In this document: positions 1-10,363 of the stretch, piece by piece
How the letters are laid out: each line of letters opens with the position of its first letter
Numbering within the stretch: position 1 is the stretch's first letter
Source: Hippasteria phrygiana
Lineage: Eukaryota > Echinodermata > Asteroidea > Valvatida > Goniasteridae
Assembly (NCBI GenBank): GCA_037893225.1
Contig: JAZGUH010000375.1
Span: forward strand, 806,001-870,000
Direction of reading: 5' to 3'
Length of the DNA: 64,000 nucleotides
Position numbers and translations under genes: made by a program
The notes under the pieces: generated by a model
Told to the model about the DNA's origin: nothing
Seen by the model: only the letters and a program-made list of their open reading frames with translations
Database searches by the model: none

Positions 1-727
1 ACTAGATATTGGTAAAGTCTTGGTACGAAACACTAACTAGTTTATTGACGGACCACATTATTAACAGCAAAGCTTTAGCGTGAAGTCTTAGCAGCTAGAA
101 CTGCGAATGGAGACTCTACAGCTAGTGTAAGTAGTATTAATTCAAGTTTACTTGGTGTACCATCAAAAGCACCTCTTAAACTTCTTAAATATTTGTTAGA
201 GCTGTGAGATATTTATACAATATTAAACATATCTATAAACCATTTAGAGATATCTCGACTGCATCTATTTCACGATATCTGTAATTGAACATTGAATCTG
301 TATTATATACCTGTATGATGCAAAATAATTTCATAAAAAATGCAGCTCCTATGGACGAATCCGACCAAGTTTCTTTTTGCAGGATAAATGTGGTCATGAT
401 AGGTGGCCATCCGCATCTGTAAAGTGGCACATGCTTTGTATGACTACAAGCATTGACTATTCATCTGTGGCGATATTTCCAAGCCACAAAGAACAATCAT
501 TGCATGACAGATTGGCTGGTATAAGCTGAGAACTTGAGAAGCTTTCGGCCTTGTTGTTGTTGTCGTTGTCGTTAAGTTGTTGTCACCGTTGTTGTTCTTG
601 GCACGCGGATCAGAAAACTCTAACTCCGGGTTAAACACATTAGGCCTATTCAGAACGATTACACAATGAATGTGGGGATGACTTTCCCAATAACTATATT
701 CAAACTTCCAGCGTGTGTTTTACAGAG

Positions 728-810
728 CCTTCGATAGCTCAGTTGGTAGAGCGGTGGACTGTAGTCTTAAAGAAATCCATAGGTCGCTGGTTCGAATCCG
801 GCTCGAAGGA
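728..810 (+). tRNA. tRNA-Tyr-GTA: tRNA-Tyr (anticodon GTA), unit 1, with 10-nt intron
   Basis: The gene is 83 nt and folds as a standard cloverleaf with acceptor CCTTCGA/TCGAAGG and A as discriminator base. The anticodon GTA is at 761-763. A 10-nt intron (TCTTAAAGAA, 765-774) sits after position 37, the canonical place in eukaryotic tRNA-Tyr. The mature 73 nt closely match vertebrate tRNA-Tyr. A T6 run directly downstream serves as Pol III terminator. Confidence 0.95.
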
Positions 811-1014
811 ATTTTTTCTTTCTTCGAATTTCAATACTTTGAAAAGAGAATCTCGCTGAAGTAAAGTGCCTGGTTTATCTTTTTAAAACCTTCATTTTTT
901 TTAGGATGTCTGGAAAATTTGCGAGATTCTCCACATTGGCCAATTACTTTCAACTCAAATAGAACAAAACAAAACAAAACAATACGAAAGAAAAGCATAA
1001 AAAATGCAATTCTT

Positions 1015-1087
1015 CGCCCGGTATGGGACTTGAACCCATGACCCTCAGATTAAAAGTCTAATGCTCTACCGACTGAGCTAACCGGGC
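1015..1087 (-). tRNA. tRNA-Lys-TTT: tRNA-Lys (anticodon TTT), unit 1
   Basis: The gene is 73 nt, with acceptor GCCCGGT/ACCGGGC, discriminator G and anticodon TTT at 1052-1054 (complement). Unit 1 alone has T28 instead of C28 in the anticodon stem, giving a T-G wobble with position 42. A run of six A on + (T6 on the gene strand) just beyond the 3' end can terminate Pol III. Confidence 0.94.
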
Positions 1088-1355
1088 CCTGAAATGTGTA
1101 CAGTGGACCGATTTCAAGCCATTTTCCTTCAACAGAACGTTTAAGTCTCGCGATTTCACAACTTTTCATCACTAGATATTGGTAAAGTCTTGGTACGAAA
1201 CACTAACTAGTTTATTGACGGACCACATTATTAACAGCAAAGCTTTAGCGTGAAGTCTTAGCTGCTAGAACTGCGAATGGAGACTATACAGCTATAGTGT
1301 CAGTAGTATTAATTCAAGTTTACTTGGTGTACCATCAAAAGCACCTCTTAAACTT

Positions 1356-1493
1356 CATCCCTCCTTTGTGTTTCTCCACCCACCCCCTCATGCATGTGTG
1401 TTCCCTACATGTTTGTTTCTTGTACTCTGTCATTTGCCTTTGAGAAAGAACTTGCTTAAGTTCGAAACGTCAGGCCAGCTAATTTTTTGATTT
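1356..1493 (+). repeat. Left terminal direct repeat (pLTR) of the Penelope-like element
   Basis: This 138-bp copy begins CATCCCTCCTTTG and ends TTTTTTGATTT. It is matched base for base, as far as I can read, by 4642-4779. Direct terminal repeats of this kind (pLTRs) are typical of Penelope-like elements and arise from tandem or partial-tandem copies. Confidence 0.9.
1435..1476 (+). ncRNA. Hammerhead-ribozyme-like fold in left pLTR (degenerate core)
   Basis: The fold contains GCCT pairing with AGGC (stem I), a GAACTT/AAGTTC hairpin with loop GCTT (stem II), then CGAAAC followed by GTC at the expected cleavage site. The 5' core reads TTGAGAAA instead of CUGANGA, so key bases differ and activity is doubtful. 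Hammerhead motifs with very short stem III are known in Penelope-like pLTRs. The architecture is seen in the sequence; the function is inferred. Confidence 0.45.
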
Positions 1494-1738
1494 GTATATT
1501 TCAGGTCCATTCAGTCAGTCAGCAGTTTGCAGCAGTTTTATTCATTTTCATATTAATACCTTTCTGTTGCAGTATCCCTTCGTGGTGATCCTCCTTTCTG
1601 ACTTGTATATCTTGTTTTGTCTTCTTGTTCAAGTGTTTTTTATGTTGTAATAACCACATCATTTTATCCCCTCTACAGACATGAGCAGCACCATCTGTAT
1701 TGTGTACTAACCACATTATTTTCTCCTTTTCCACAGGT

Positions 1739-4414
1739 ATGGACAACTCGGTTTGTACTTTCCAGCAACTCAGAAAGGCTAGGGAGAAGGCCTTACGCTA
1801 TTCTTACCATCAAGATAACTACAATTTTTTCTCCCTCTCTCGATTTATCCCTACAGGTTTGCAATTATCTACCTCTCCCTGCTTGGGTACCCTCTCACCG
1901 CCTCTTCAAAGGAGATGGAACCAAATTCTACATGGTACCTCCATTAAACTCATCAATGTCCTCTCTCAACAGTGTCAAACTACACTTCAGAACCTCCATC
2001 AGAATATTGCCCACCTCGACTCGGAACTTAGATCCAGTTGTTCTGACACCAGATACAGTAAATTCCATGATGAGATTGATAAGAGCGTATCTAACCTTGA
2101 CTCTGTTCTGCTTAACAGGAGAAACAAGAAGATTGGTGGCTTGCTTACCAAGCAACATCAACGCAGACAGAGACGCTTTAGACGCCCCAGGCCCCAGTCT
2201 ACACCACCACCCCCTTCCAATACTGTAGTTAACCTTTCTTCATCATCCATATCTGACGCTGAACATAAACTTCTCTCAAAGGGTCTCAATTTTTGTCCCA
2301 CTCCCCACACTGTGAACCAGGTAGAGCTCAGCCAAGATCTCACGGAATACTACCGTAGGATCCGTCTCCGAGAGTTTTTCCTTGATTCTGACCGATGTGA
2401 CCCAGAACCGTTCCGTGTCAAAAGTACCTGGGTACCCCCCAAGAATCGTGTACCAGCCCTCGAGACTTATGTTCAAGTTGTCAGTTCTCAAGTCACTAAC
2501 CCTGATAACTTTGTCCACAGAACTCATGACAATCTCCGCAGAGAGGAGCGCTTGGCGTTGAATGCCTTGCGCTCCCGTACTGATATCATCATCAAGCCGG
2601 CCGACAAAGGTTCAGCTGTGGTCATCATGGATCGTCATCAGTACATTGACGAGGCCCACCGCCAGTTGAACAATCATACTAACTACATCTGCCTTGACTC
2701 TGACCCCACAGGTACATTCTCTCAAGAGATACAACAGGTGCTGGACGATATGCGATCACGTGACCAGCTGTCTAAGAAAGCTCATAAATTTCTCTCTCCC
2801 TCTGACTGTAGGACTGCCAGATTTTATCTCCTTCCAAAGATTCACAAGGCTGGCAACCCCGGTAGGCCCATTGTCTCTGGTAATGGTTCACCTACGGAAC
2901 GTATCTCCCTGTTTATTGACAGTTTTCTCAAACCCCTCGTTCCACAGATGCCATCATACATCCATGACACCCCAGACTTTCTGCGCAAGCTGGATGGAAT
3001 CAAGAACAAGATTCCCAGCACAGCCATCATTGGGACTTTTGACGTTTCATCCCTGTACACCAACATCCCCCACGAGGAGGGTATTCGTGCTTGTTCCTCG
3101 GCCCTGGCCAAGGCAGGACACACAACCCCACCCATCAGTGATATTGGCACCCTCATGAGACTTGTACTAACCAAGAACAATTTTTCCTTCCTAGGCAAAC
3201 ACTATCTACAGGTACACGGTACAGCCATGGGCACTCGCATGGCCCCCTCCTTTGCATGCCTCTTCATGGGCGACCTCGAAGAGCGCATGCTTGCCTCAGC
3301 ACCATGTCGCCCCTGGGTATGGTGGAGATATATTGACGATGTATTTTTCATCTGGACCAGTGATCAGGACAGTCTGGAGACTTTCATTAATCACATTAAT
3401 TCCTTCCACAGGACCATCAAGTTTACATCAGAGTATTCAGTGCATCAGACCAACTTCCTGGATGTCACCATCCGCAAGGAAGACAACTCGGTAACCACTG
3501 ATCTGTATTCTAAACCCACAGACACCCACCAGTACCTCCACTCCTCCAGCTGTCACCCCAGGCATTGCAAGACAGGCATAGCATTCAGCCAGGCACTTAG
3601 ACTCAGAAGGATTTGTTCTAATAATTCTGACTTTTCCCATCATGTACAGGTACTGAAGAATAACTTGGTTGCCAGGGGCCACAGCTCCCGCCAAGTTCAA
3701 CGTGCTATCGCCAGAGCCAAATCTATCACCAGAGATTTTGCGCTCAAGAAAAAGACACCTAGCACTAATGCCGACCCCAAGATTCCCTTGGTCACCACCT
3801 TTCATCCTAGTCTCCCTCCCCTTCGTAAAATAACTAATGACAACCATAATATCCTTCATACTTCAGATCGCCTTGCCCGTGCCGCCCCTAACAACCCAAT
3901 ATTGGCTTATAGGCGCCCCCGCAATCTACGAGACCTGATTGTTCGAGCCGAGGTCCCCACCTTGGCTGCATCCCCTCCCATACAGCATGGTACTTTTAAG
4001 TGCGATTCCAGGTGTGTTGTTTGCCAGACTCACATGCAGGAGTCTGACTCCTTTTCTGGCCATTCATCTGGAACTACTCACAGAACCAATGGCAACATTA
4101 CTTGCAACACCTCTAATGTCATATATCTCATTTCTTGCAGGGTTTGTGGTATCCAGTATGTCGGGGAGACCAAGAACACGCTCAAGAAGCGTTTCTATGG
4201 CCATCGATCGACTGTAAACACCAAGAAAATTGACACCCCTGTTGGTCATCACTTCAACTTGCCTAACCATTCCATTTCTGATATGATTCTACAGGGCATA
4301 GAATCACTTTTCCACCGCAAGGACTCAGTTCGCCTCAGCCGAGAGAAAGTTTGGATGAAACGTCTTCGGACTATTCAACCACATGGTCTAAACATCCAGG
4401 AAGGGAATGATTAA
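1739..4414 (+). CDS. Penelope-like reverse transcriptase with C-terminal GIY-YIG endonuclease
   Basis: This is the intact polyprotein of the element, 891 residues from the Met at 1739; the frame is open to an upstream Met at 1700. It copies element RNA into DNA and nicks the target in the nucleus. Numbering from the 1700 Met, the RT blocks are DKGSAVVIMD (~302), FYLLPKIHK (~375), FDVSSLYTNIP with motif A Asp (~448), GTAMGTRMAPS (~507) and catalytic YIDD (544-547). A Cys cluster CDSRCVVC (768-775) precedes a GIY-YIG domain with IYLISC (~808) and YVGET (~820). I chose 1739 because a TACTAAC-like branch site, pyrimidine tract and CAG end just before it (1735-1736), suggesting a 3' splice site. 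PLEs are known to keep introns. I see no frameshift or internal stop. Confidence 0.9.
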   Translation: MDNSVCTFQQLRKAREKALRYSYHQDNYNFFSLSRFIPTGLQLSTSPCLGTLSPPLQRRWNQILHGTSIKLINVLSQQCQTTLQNLHQNIAHLDSELRSSCSDTRYSKFHDEIDKSVSNLDSVLLNRRNKKIGGLLTKQHQRRQRRFRRPRPQSTPPPPSNTVVNLSSSSISDAEHKLLSKGLNFCPTPHTVNQVELSQDLTEYYRRIRLREFFLDSDRCDPEPFRVKSTWVPPKNRVPALETYVQVVSSQVTNPDNFVHRTHDNLRREERLALNALRSRTDIIIKPADKGSAVVIMDRHQYIDEAHRQLNNHTNYICLDSDPTGTFSQEIQQVLDDMRSRDQLSKKAHKFLSPSDCRTARFYLLPKIHKAGNPGRPIVSGNGSPTERISLFIDSFLKPLVPQMPSYIHDTPDFLRKLDGIKNKIPSTAIIGTFDVSSLYTNIPHEEGIRACSSALAKAGHTTPPISDIGTLMRLVLTKNNFSFLGKHYLQVHGTAMGTRMAPSFACLFMGDLEERMLASAPCRPWVWWRYIDDVFFIWTSDQDSLETFINHINSFHRTIKFTSEYSVHQTNFLDVTIRKEDNSVTTDLYSKPTDTHQYLHSSSCHPRHCKTGIAFSQALRLRRICSNNSDFSHHVQVLKNNLVARGHSSRQVQRAIARAKSITRDFALKKKTPSTNADPKIPLVTTFHPSLPPLRKITNDNHNILHTSDRLARAAPNNPILAYRRPRNLRDLIVRAEVPTLAASPPIQHGTFKCDSRCVVCQTHMQESDSFSGHSSGTTHRTNGNITCNTSNVIYLISCRVCGIQYVGETKNTLKKRFYGHRSTVNTKKIDTPVGHHFNLPNHSISDMILQGIESLFHRKDSVRLSREKVWMKRLRTIQPHGLNIQEGND

Positions 4415-4641
4415 CTTTTAATTTTTCCCCCATTGTCATTTGTTTACAGATTATCCTCCTGGCAAACCCTCTTGGGGTCTCTTGGCCATATGGGGTTGTC
4501 TTACCATTTCCTGTTTATCTTTGCCACTAACCACATTCCTTTGTCCTATTCCCCAGCTTCAACCTTCATCCTAATCCCTCCCCGCATTCATCCTTACCCA
4601 AACCTCTCTCTTTGATGTTTACCCACTGCCATGCTCCCTTG
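4415..4641 (+). other. 3' region of the Penelope-like element between ORF and right pLTR
   Basis: This noncoding, pyrimidine-rich stretch contains another CTAACCACATT...CCCCAG block (about 4529-4555). It resembles the 3' splice-site-like blocks at 1653-1679 and 1707-1736. I see no ORF of note. Confidence 0.6.
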
Positions 4642-4779
4642 CATCCCTCCTTTGTGTTTCTCCACCCACCCCCTCATGCATGTGTGTTCCCTACATGTTT
4701 GTTTCTTGTACTCTGTCATTTGCCTTTGAGAAAGAACTTGCTTAAGTTCGAAACGTCAGGCCAGCTAATTTTTTGATTT
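4642..4779 (+). repeat. Right terminal direct repeat (pLTR) of the Penelope-like element
   Basis: This 138-bp copy matches 1356-1493 at an offset of 3286 bp. It is immediately followed by the resumed array unit (CTGAAATATTTG). Confidence 0.9.
4721..4762 (+). ncRNA. Hammerhead-ribozyme-like fold in right pLTR (degenerate core)
   Basis: This is the same fold as at 1435-1476: stem I GCCT/AGGC, stem II GAACTT/AAGTTC, CGAAAC and GTC. The core is equally degenerate. Two copies flanking the element would suit processing of a tandem transcript if either were active. Confidence 0.45.
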
Positions 4780-5322
4780 CTGAAATATTTGTTAGAGCTG
4801 TGAGATATTTATACAATATTAAACATATCTATAAACCATTTAGAGATATCTCGACTGCATCTATTTCACGATATCTGTAATTGAACATTGAATCTGTATT
4901 ATATACCTGTATGATGCAAAATAGTTTCATAAAAAATGCAGCTCCTATGGACGAATCCGACCAAGTTTCTTTTTGCAGGATGAATGTGGTCATGATAGGT
5001 GGCCATCCGCATCTGTAAAGTGGCACATGCTTTGTATGACTACAAGCATTGACTATTCATCTGTAGCGATATTTCCAAGCCACAAAGAACAATCATTGCA
5101 TGACAGATTGGCTGGTATAAGCTGAGAACTTGAGAAGCTTTCGGCCTTGTTGTTGTTGTCGTTGTCGTTAAGTTGTTGTCACCGTTGTTGTTCTTGGCAC
5201 GCGGATCAGAAAACTCTACTCCGGGTTAAACACATTAGGCCTATTCAGAACGATTACACAATGAATGTGGGGATGACTTTGCCAATAACTATATTCAAAC
5301 TTCCAGCGTGTGTTTTACAGAG

Positions 5323-5405
5323 CCTTCGATAGCTCAGTTGGTAGAGCGGTGGACTGTAGTCTTAAAGAAATCCATAGGTCGCTGGTTCGAATCCGGCTCG
5401 AAGGA
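5323..5405 (+). tRNA. tRNA-Tyr-GTA: tRNA-Tyr (GTA), unit 2, with 10-nt intron
   Basis: The sequence is identical to the unit 1 copy, including the intron TCTTAAAGAA (5360-5369) and the T-rich terminator. It lies downstream of the retroelement insertion and is undamaged. Confidence 0.95.
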
Positions 5406-5609
5406 ATTTTTTCTTTCATCGAATTTCAATACTTTGAAAAGAGAATCGCGCTGAAGTAAAGTGCCTGGTTTATCTTTTTAAAACCTTCATTCTTTTTAGG
5501 ATGTCTGGAAAATTTGCGAGATTCTCCACATTGGACAATTACTTTCAACTCAAATAGAACAAAACAAAACAAAACAATACAAAAGAAAAGCATAACAAAT
5601 GCAATACTT

Positions 5610-5682
5610 CGCCCGGTATGGGACTTGAACCCACGACCCTCAGATTAAAAGTCTGATGCTCTACCGACTGAGCTAACCGGGC
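5610..5682 (-). tRNA. tRNA-Lys-TTT: tRNA-Lys (TTT), unit 2
   Basis: This is a canonical 73-nt cloverleaf with C28-G42 in the anticodon stem and a G49-T65 wobble in the T stem. The proximal T6 terminator seen in unit 1 is broken (ATAACAAATG on +). The next T4 lies about 25 bp further on. Confidence 0.95.
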
Positions 5683-6491
5683 CCTGAAATGTGTACAGTG
5701 GACCGATTTCAAGCCATTTTCCTTCAACAGAGCGTTTAAGTCTCGCGATTTCACAACTTTTCATCACTAGATATTGGTAAAGTCTTGGTACGAAACACTA
5801 ACTAGTTTATTGACGGACCGCATTATTAACAGCAAAGCTTTAGCGTGAAGTCTTAGCAGCTAGAACTGCGAATGGAGACTATACAGCTAGTGTAAGTAGT
5901 ATTAATTCAAGTTTACTTGGTGTACCATCAAAAGCACCTCTTAAACTTCTGAAATATTTGTTGGAGCTGTGAGATATTTATACAATATTAAACATATCTA
6001 TAAACCATTTAGAGATATCTCGACTGCATCTATTTCACGATATCTGTAATTGAACATTGAATCTGTATTATATACCTGTATGATGCAAAATAGTTTCATA
6101 AAAAATGCAGCTCCTATGGACGAATCCGACCAAGTTTCTTTTTGCAGGATGAATGTGGTCATGATAGGTGGCCATCCGCATCTGTAAAGTGGCACATGCT
6201 TTGTATGACTACAAGCATTGACTATTCATCTGTAGCGATATTTCCAAGCCACAAAGAACAATCATTGCATGACAGATTGGCTGGTATAAGCTGAGAACTT
6301 GAGAAGCTTTCGGCCTTGTTGTTGTTGTCGTTGTCGTTAAGTTGTTGTCACCGTTGTTGTTCTTGGCACGCGGATCAGAAAACTCTACTCCGGGTTAAAC
6401 ACATTAGGCCTATTCAGAACGATTACACAATGAATGTGGGGATGACTTTGCCAATAACTATATTCAAACTTCCAGCGTGTGTTTTACAGAG

Positions 6492-6574
6492 CCTTCGATA
6501 GCTCAGTTGGTAGAGCGGTGGACTGTAGTCTTAAAGAAATCCATAGGTCGCTGGTTCGAATCCGGCTCGAAGGA
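6492..6574 (+). tRNA. tRNA-Tyr-GTA: tRNA-Tyr (GTA), unit 3, with 10-nt intron
   Basis: The sequence is identical to the consensus copy, with intron at 6529-6538 and a T6 run immediately downstream. Confidence 0.95.
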
Positions 6575-6778
6575 ATTTTTTCTTTCATCGAATTTCAATA
6601 CTTTGAAAAGAGAATCGCGCTGAAGTAAAGTGCCTGGTTTATCTTTTTAAAACCTTCATTCTTTTTAGGATGTCTGGAAAATTTGCGAGATTCTCCACAT
6701 TGGACAATTACTTTCAACTCAAATAGAACAAAACAAAACAAAACAATACAAAAGAAAAGCATAACAAATGCAATACTT

Positions 6779-6851
6779 CGCCCGGTATGGGACTTGAACC
6801 CACGACCCTCAGATTAAAAGTCTGATGCTCTACCGACTGAGCTAACCGGGC
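6779..6851 (-). tRNA. tRNA-Lys-TTT: tRNA-Lys (TTT), unit 3
   Basis: The sequence is identical to the unit 2 copy, and the proximal T-run terminator is also interrupted (ATAACAAATG on +). Confidence 0.95.
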
Positions 6852-7660
6852 CCTGAAATGTGTACAGTGGACCGATTTCAAGCCATTTTCCTTCAACAGA
6901 GCGTTTAAGTCTCGCGATTTCACAACTTTTCATCACTAGATATTGGTAAAGTCTTGGTACGAAACACTAACTAGTTTATTGACGGACCGCATTATTAACA
7001 GCAAAGCTTTAGCGTGAAGTCTTAGCAGCTAGAACTGCGAATGGAGACTATACAGCTAGTGTAAGTAGTATTAATTCAAGTTTACTTGGTGTACCATCAA
7101 AAGCACCTCTTAAACTTCTGAAATATTTGTTGGAGCTGTGAGATATTTATACAATATTAAACATATCTATAAACCATTTAGAGATATCTCGACTGCATCT
7201 ATTTCACGATATCTGTAATTGAACATTGAATCTGTATTATATACCTGTATGATGCAAAATAGTTTCATAAAAAATGCAGCTCCTATGGACGAATCCGACC
7301 AAGTTTCTTTTTGCAGGATGAATGTGGTCATGATAGGTGGCCATCCGCATCTGTAAAGTGGCACATGCTTTGTATGACTACAAGCATTGACTATTCATCT
7401 GTAGCGATATTTCCAAGCCACAAAGAACAATCATTGCATGACAGATTGGCTGGTATAAGCTGAGAACTTGAGAAGCTTTCGGCCTTGTTGTTGTTGTCGT
7501 TGTCGTTAAGTTGTTGTCACCGTTGTTGTTCTTGGCACGCGGATCAGAAAACTCTACTCCGGGTTAAACACATTAGGCCTATTCAGAACGATTACACAAT
7601 GAATGTGGGGATGACTTTGCCAATAACTATATTCAAACTTCCAGCGTGTGTTTTACAGAG

Positions 7661-7743
7661 CCTTCGATAGCTCAGTTGGTAGAGCGGTGGACTGTAGTCT
7701 TAAAGAAATCCATAGGTCGCTGGTTCGAATCCGGCTCGAAGGA
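7661..7743 (+). tRNA. tRNA-Tyr-GTA: tRNA-Tyr (GTA), unit 4, with 10-nt intron
   Basis: This is a consensus sequence with intron at 7698-7707 and a T6 terminator. Confidence 0.95.
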
Positions 7744-7947
7744 ATTTTTTCTTTCATCGAATTTCAATACTTTGAAAAGAGAATCGCGCTGAAGTAAAGT
7801 GCCTGGTTTATCTTTTTAAAACCTTCATTCTTTTTAGGATGTCTGGAAAATTTGCGAGATTCTCCACATTGGACAATTACTTTCAACTCAAATAGAACAA
7901 AACAAAACAAAACAATACAAAAGAAAAGCATAAAAAATGCAATACTT

Positions 7948-8020
7948 CGCCCGGTATGGGACTTGAACCCACGACCCTCAGATTAAAAGTCTGATGCTCT
8001 ACCGACTGAGCTAACCGGGC
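7948..8020 (-). tRNA. tRNA-Lys-TTT: tRNA-Lys (TTT), unit 4
   Basis: This is a consensus cloverleaf. Unlike units 2 and 3, the proximal terminator is intact (ATAAAAAATG on +, T6 on the gene strand). The base just 5' of the gene's CCC flank differs (CTC for CTG). Confidence 0.95.
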
Positions 8021-8827
8021 CCTCAAATGTGTACAGTGGACCGATTTCAAGCCATTTTCCTTCAACAGAGCGTTTAAGTCTCGCGATTTCACAACTTTTC
8101 ATCACTAGATATTGGTAAAGTCTTGGTACGAAACACTAACTAGTTTATTGACGGACCACATTATTAACAGCAAAGCTTTAGCGTGAAGTCTTAGCAGCTA
8201 GAACTGCGAATGGAGACTCTACAGCTAGTGTAAGTAGTATTAATTCAAATTTACTTGGTGTACCATCAAAAGCACCTCTTAAACTTCTGAAATATTTGTT
8301 AGAGCTGTGAGATATTTATACAATATTAAACATATCTATAAACCATTTAGAGATATCTCGACTGCATCTATTTCACGATATCTGTAATTGAACATTGAAT
8401 CTGTATTATATACCTGTATGATGCAAAATAATTTCATAAAAAATGCAGCTCCTATGGACGAATCCGACCAAGTTTCTTTTTGCAGGATGAATGTGGTCAT
8501 GATAGGTGGCCATCCGCATCTGTAAAGTGGCACATGCTTTGTATGACTACAAGCATTGACTATTCATCTGTAGGATATGTCCAAGCCACAAAGAACAATC
8601 ATTGCATGACAGATTGCTTGGTATCCGCTGAGAACTTGAGAAGCTTTCGGCCTTGTTGTTGTTGTCGTTGTCGTTAAGTTGTTGTCACCGTTGTTGTTCT
8701 TGGCACGCGGATCAGAAAACTCTACTCCGGGTTAACACATTAGGCCTATTCAGAACGATTACACAATGAATGTGGGGATGACTTTCCCAATAACTATATT
8801 CAAACTTCCAGCATGAGTTTTACAGAG

Positions 8828-8910
8828 CCTTCGATAGCTCAGTTGGTAGAGCGGTGGACTGTAGTCTTAAAGAAATCCATAGGTCGCTGGTTCAAATCCG
8901 GCTCGAAGGA
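8828..8910 (+). tRNA. tRNA-Tyr-GTA: tRNA-Tyr (GTA), unit 5, with 10-nt intron
   Basis: This copy matches the consensus except for one T-loop change, TTCAAAT for TTCGAAT (G57A). The change keeps a purine and still fits the Pol III B box. Confidence 0.93.
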
Positions 8911-9113
8911 ATTTTTTCTTTCATCGAATTTCAATACTTTGAAAAGAGAATCTCGCTGAAGTAAAGTGCCTGGTTTATCTTTTTAAAACCTTCATTTTTT
9001 TTAGGATGTCTGGAAAATTTGCGAGATTCTCCACATTGGGCAATTACTTTCAACTCAAATAGAACAAAACAAAACAAAACAATACAAAAGAAAAGCATAA
9101 CGATGCAATTCTT

Positions 9114-9186
9114 CGCCCGGTATGGGACTTGAACCCATGACCCTCAGATTAAAAGTCTGATGCTCTACCGACTGAGCTAACCGGGC
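9114..9186 (-). tRNA. tRNA-Lys-TTT: tRNA-Lys (TTT), unit 5
   Basis: This is a complete cloverleaf with an A-T pair closing the T stem. The proximal terminator is lost (ATAACGATG on +). Confidence 0.94.
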
Positions 9187-10002
9187 CCTGAAATATGTAC
9201 AGTGGACCGATTTCAAGCCATTTTCCTTCAACAGAGCGTTTAAGTCTCGCGATTTCACAACTTTTCATCACTAGATATTGGTAAAGTCTTGGTACGAAAC
9301 ACTAACTAGTTTATTGACGGACCACATTATTAACAGCAAAGCTTTAGCGTGAAGTCTTAGCAGCTAGAACTGCGAATGGAGACTCTACAGCTAGTGTATA
9401 GTATTAATTCAAGTTTACTTGGTGTACCATCAAAAGCACCTCTTAAACTTCTTAAATATTTGTTAGAGCTGTGAGATATTTATACAATATTAAACATATC
9501 TATAAACATTTAGAGATATCTCGACTGCATCTATTTCACGATATCTGTAATTGAACATTGAATCTGTATTATATACCTGTATGATGCACAATAATTCTAT
9601 AAAAAGTGACCCCGCGTGCAGCTCCTATGGACGAATCCGACCAAGTTTCTTTTTGCAGGATGAATGTGGTCATGATAGGTGGCCATCCGCATCTGTAAAG
9701 TGGCACATGCTTTGTATGACTACAAGCATTGACTATTCATCTGTAGCGATATTTCCAAGCCACAAAGAACAATCATTGCATGACAGATTGGCTGGTATAA
9801 GCTGAGAACTTGAGAAGCTTTCGGCCTTGTTGTTGTTGTCGTTGTCGTTAAGTTGTTGTCACCGTTGTTGTTCTTGGCACGCGGATCAGAAAACTCTACT
9901 CCGGGTTAAACACATTAGGCCTATTCAGAACGATTACACAATGAATGTGGGGATGACTTTCCCAATAACTATATTCAAACTTCCAGCGTGTGTTTTACAG
10001 AG

Positions 10003-10085
10003 CCTTCGATAGCTCAGTTGGTAGAGCGGTGGACTGTAGTCTTAAAGAAATCCATAGGTCGCTGGTTCGAATCCGGCTCGAAGGA
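10003..10085 (+). tRNA. tRNA-Tyr-GTA: tRNA-Tyr (GTA), unit 6, with 10-nt intron
   Basis: This is a consensus sequence with intron at 10040-10049, followed by a T7 run. Confidence 0.95.
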
Positions 10086-10290
10086 ATTTTTTTCTTTCAT
10101 CGAATTTTAGTACTTTGAAAAGAGAATCGCGCTGAAGTAAAGTGCCTGGTTTATCTTTTTAAAACCTTCATTCTTTTTAGGATGTCTGGAAAATTTGCGA
10201 GATTCTCCACATTGGCCAATTACTTTCAACTCAAATAGAACAAAACAAAACAAAACAATACAAAAGAAAAGCATAAAAAATGCAATACTT

Positions 10291-10363
10291 CGCCCGGTAT
10301 GGGACTTGAACCCACGACCCTCAGATTAAAAGTCTGATGCTCTACCGACTGAGCTAACCGGGC
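10291..10363 (-). tRNA. tRNA-Lys-TTT: tRNA-Lys (TTT), unit 6
   Basis: This is a consensus cloverleaf, and the proximal T6 terminator on the gene strand is present. Confidence 0.95.

Larger units (their letters stand above)
1356..4779 (+). mobile_element. Penelope-like retroelement (GIY-YIG type) inserted in array unit 2
   Basis: The 3.4 kb insertion interrupts unit 2 between AAACTTC and TGAAATAT, which are adjacent in the other units. It has 138-bp direct repeats at both ends that look identical, the usual PLE pseudo-LTR arrangement, and one long RT/GIY-YIG ORF. A 2-3 bp target duplication (TC or TTC) is possible but ambiguous. Identical terminal repeats and an open ORF indicate a recent insertion. 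The tRNA genes of unit 2 lie downstream and are intact. Confidence 0.92.

Noticed and set aside
1617..2228. A 203-codon + frame ORF and several minus ORFs overlapping the Penelope-like ORF
   Set aside because: They are in alternative frames of the RT gene and carry no motifs. The RT frame has all catalytic blocks.
4829..5026. A 65-codon minus-strand ORF (MPLYRCGWPPIM...) conserved in most array units
   Set aside because: It is conserved because the units are near-identical. It is disrupted or shortened in unit 6 and the relic unit, with no domain or codon signature, so I treat it as noncoding spacer.
5545..5754. A 69-codon minus-strand ORF repeated in every array unit, containing RLAQSVEHQTFNLRV
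   Set aside because: This is a conceptual translation of the tRNA-Lys gene and its flanks, a common false protein in databases. Its conservation only reflects the tandem array.
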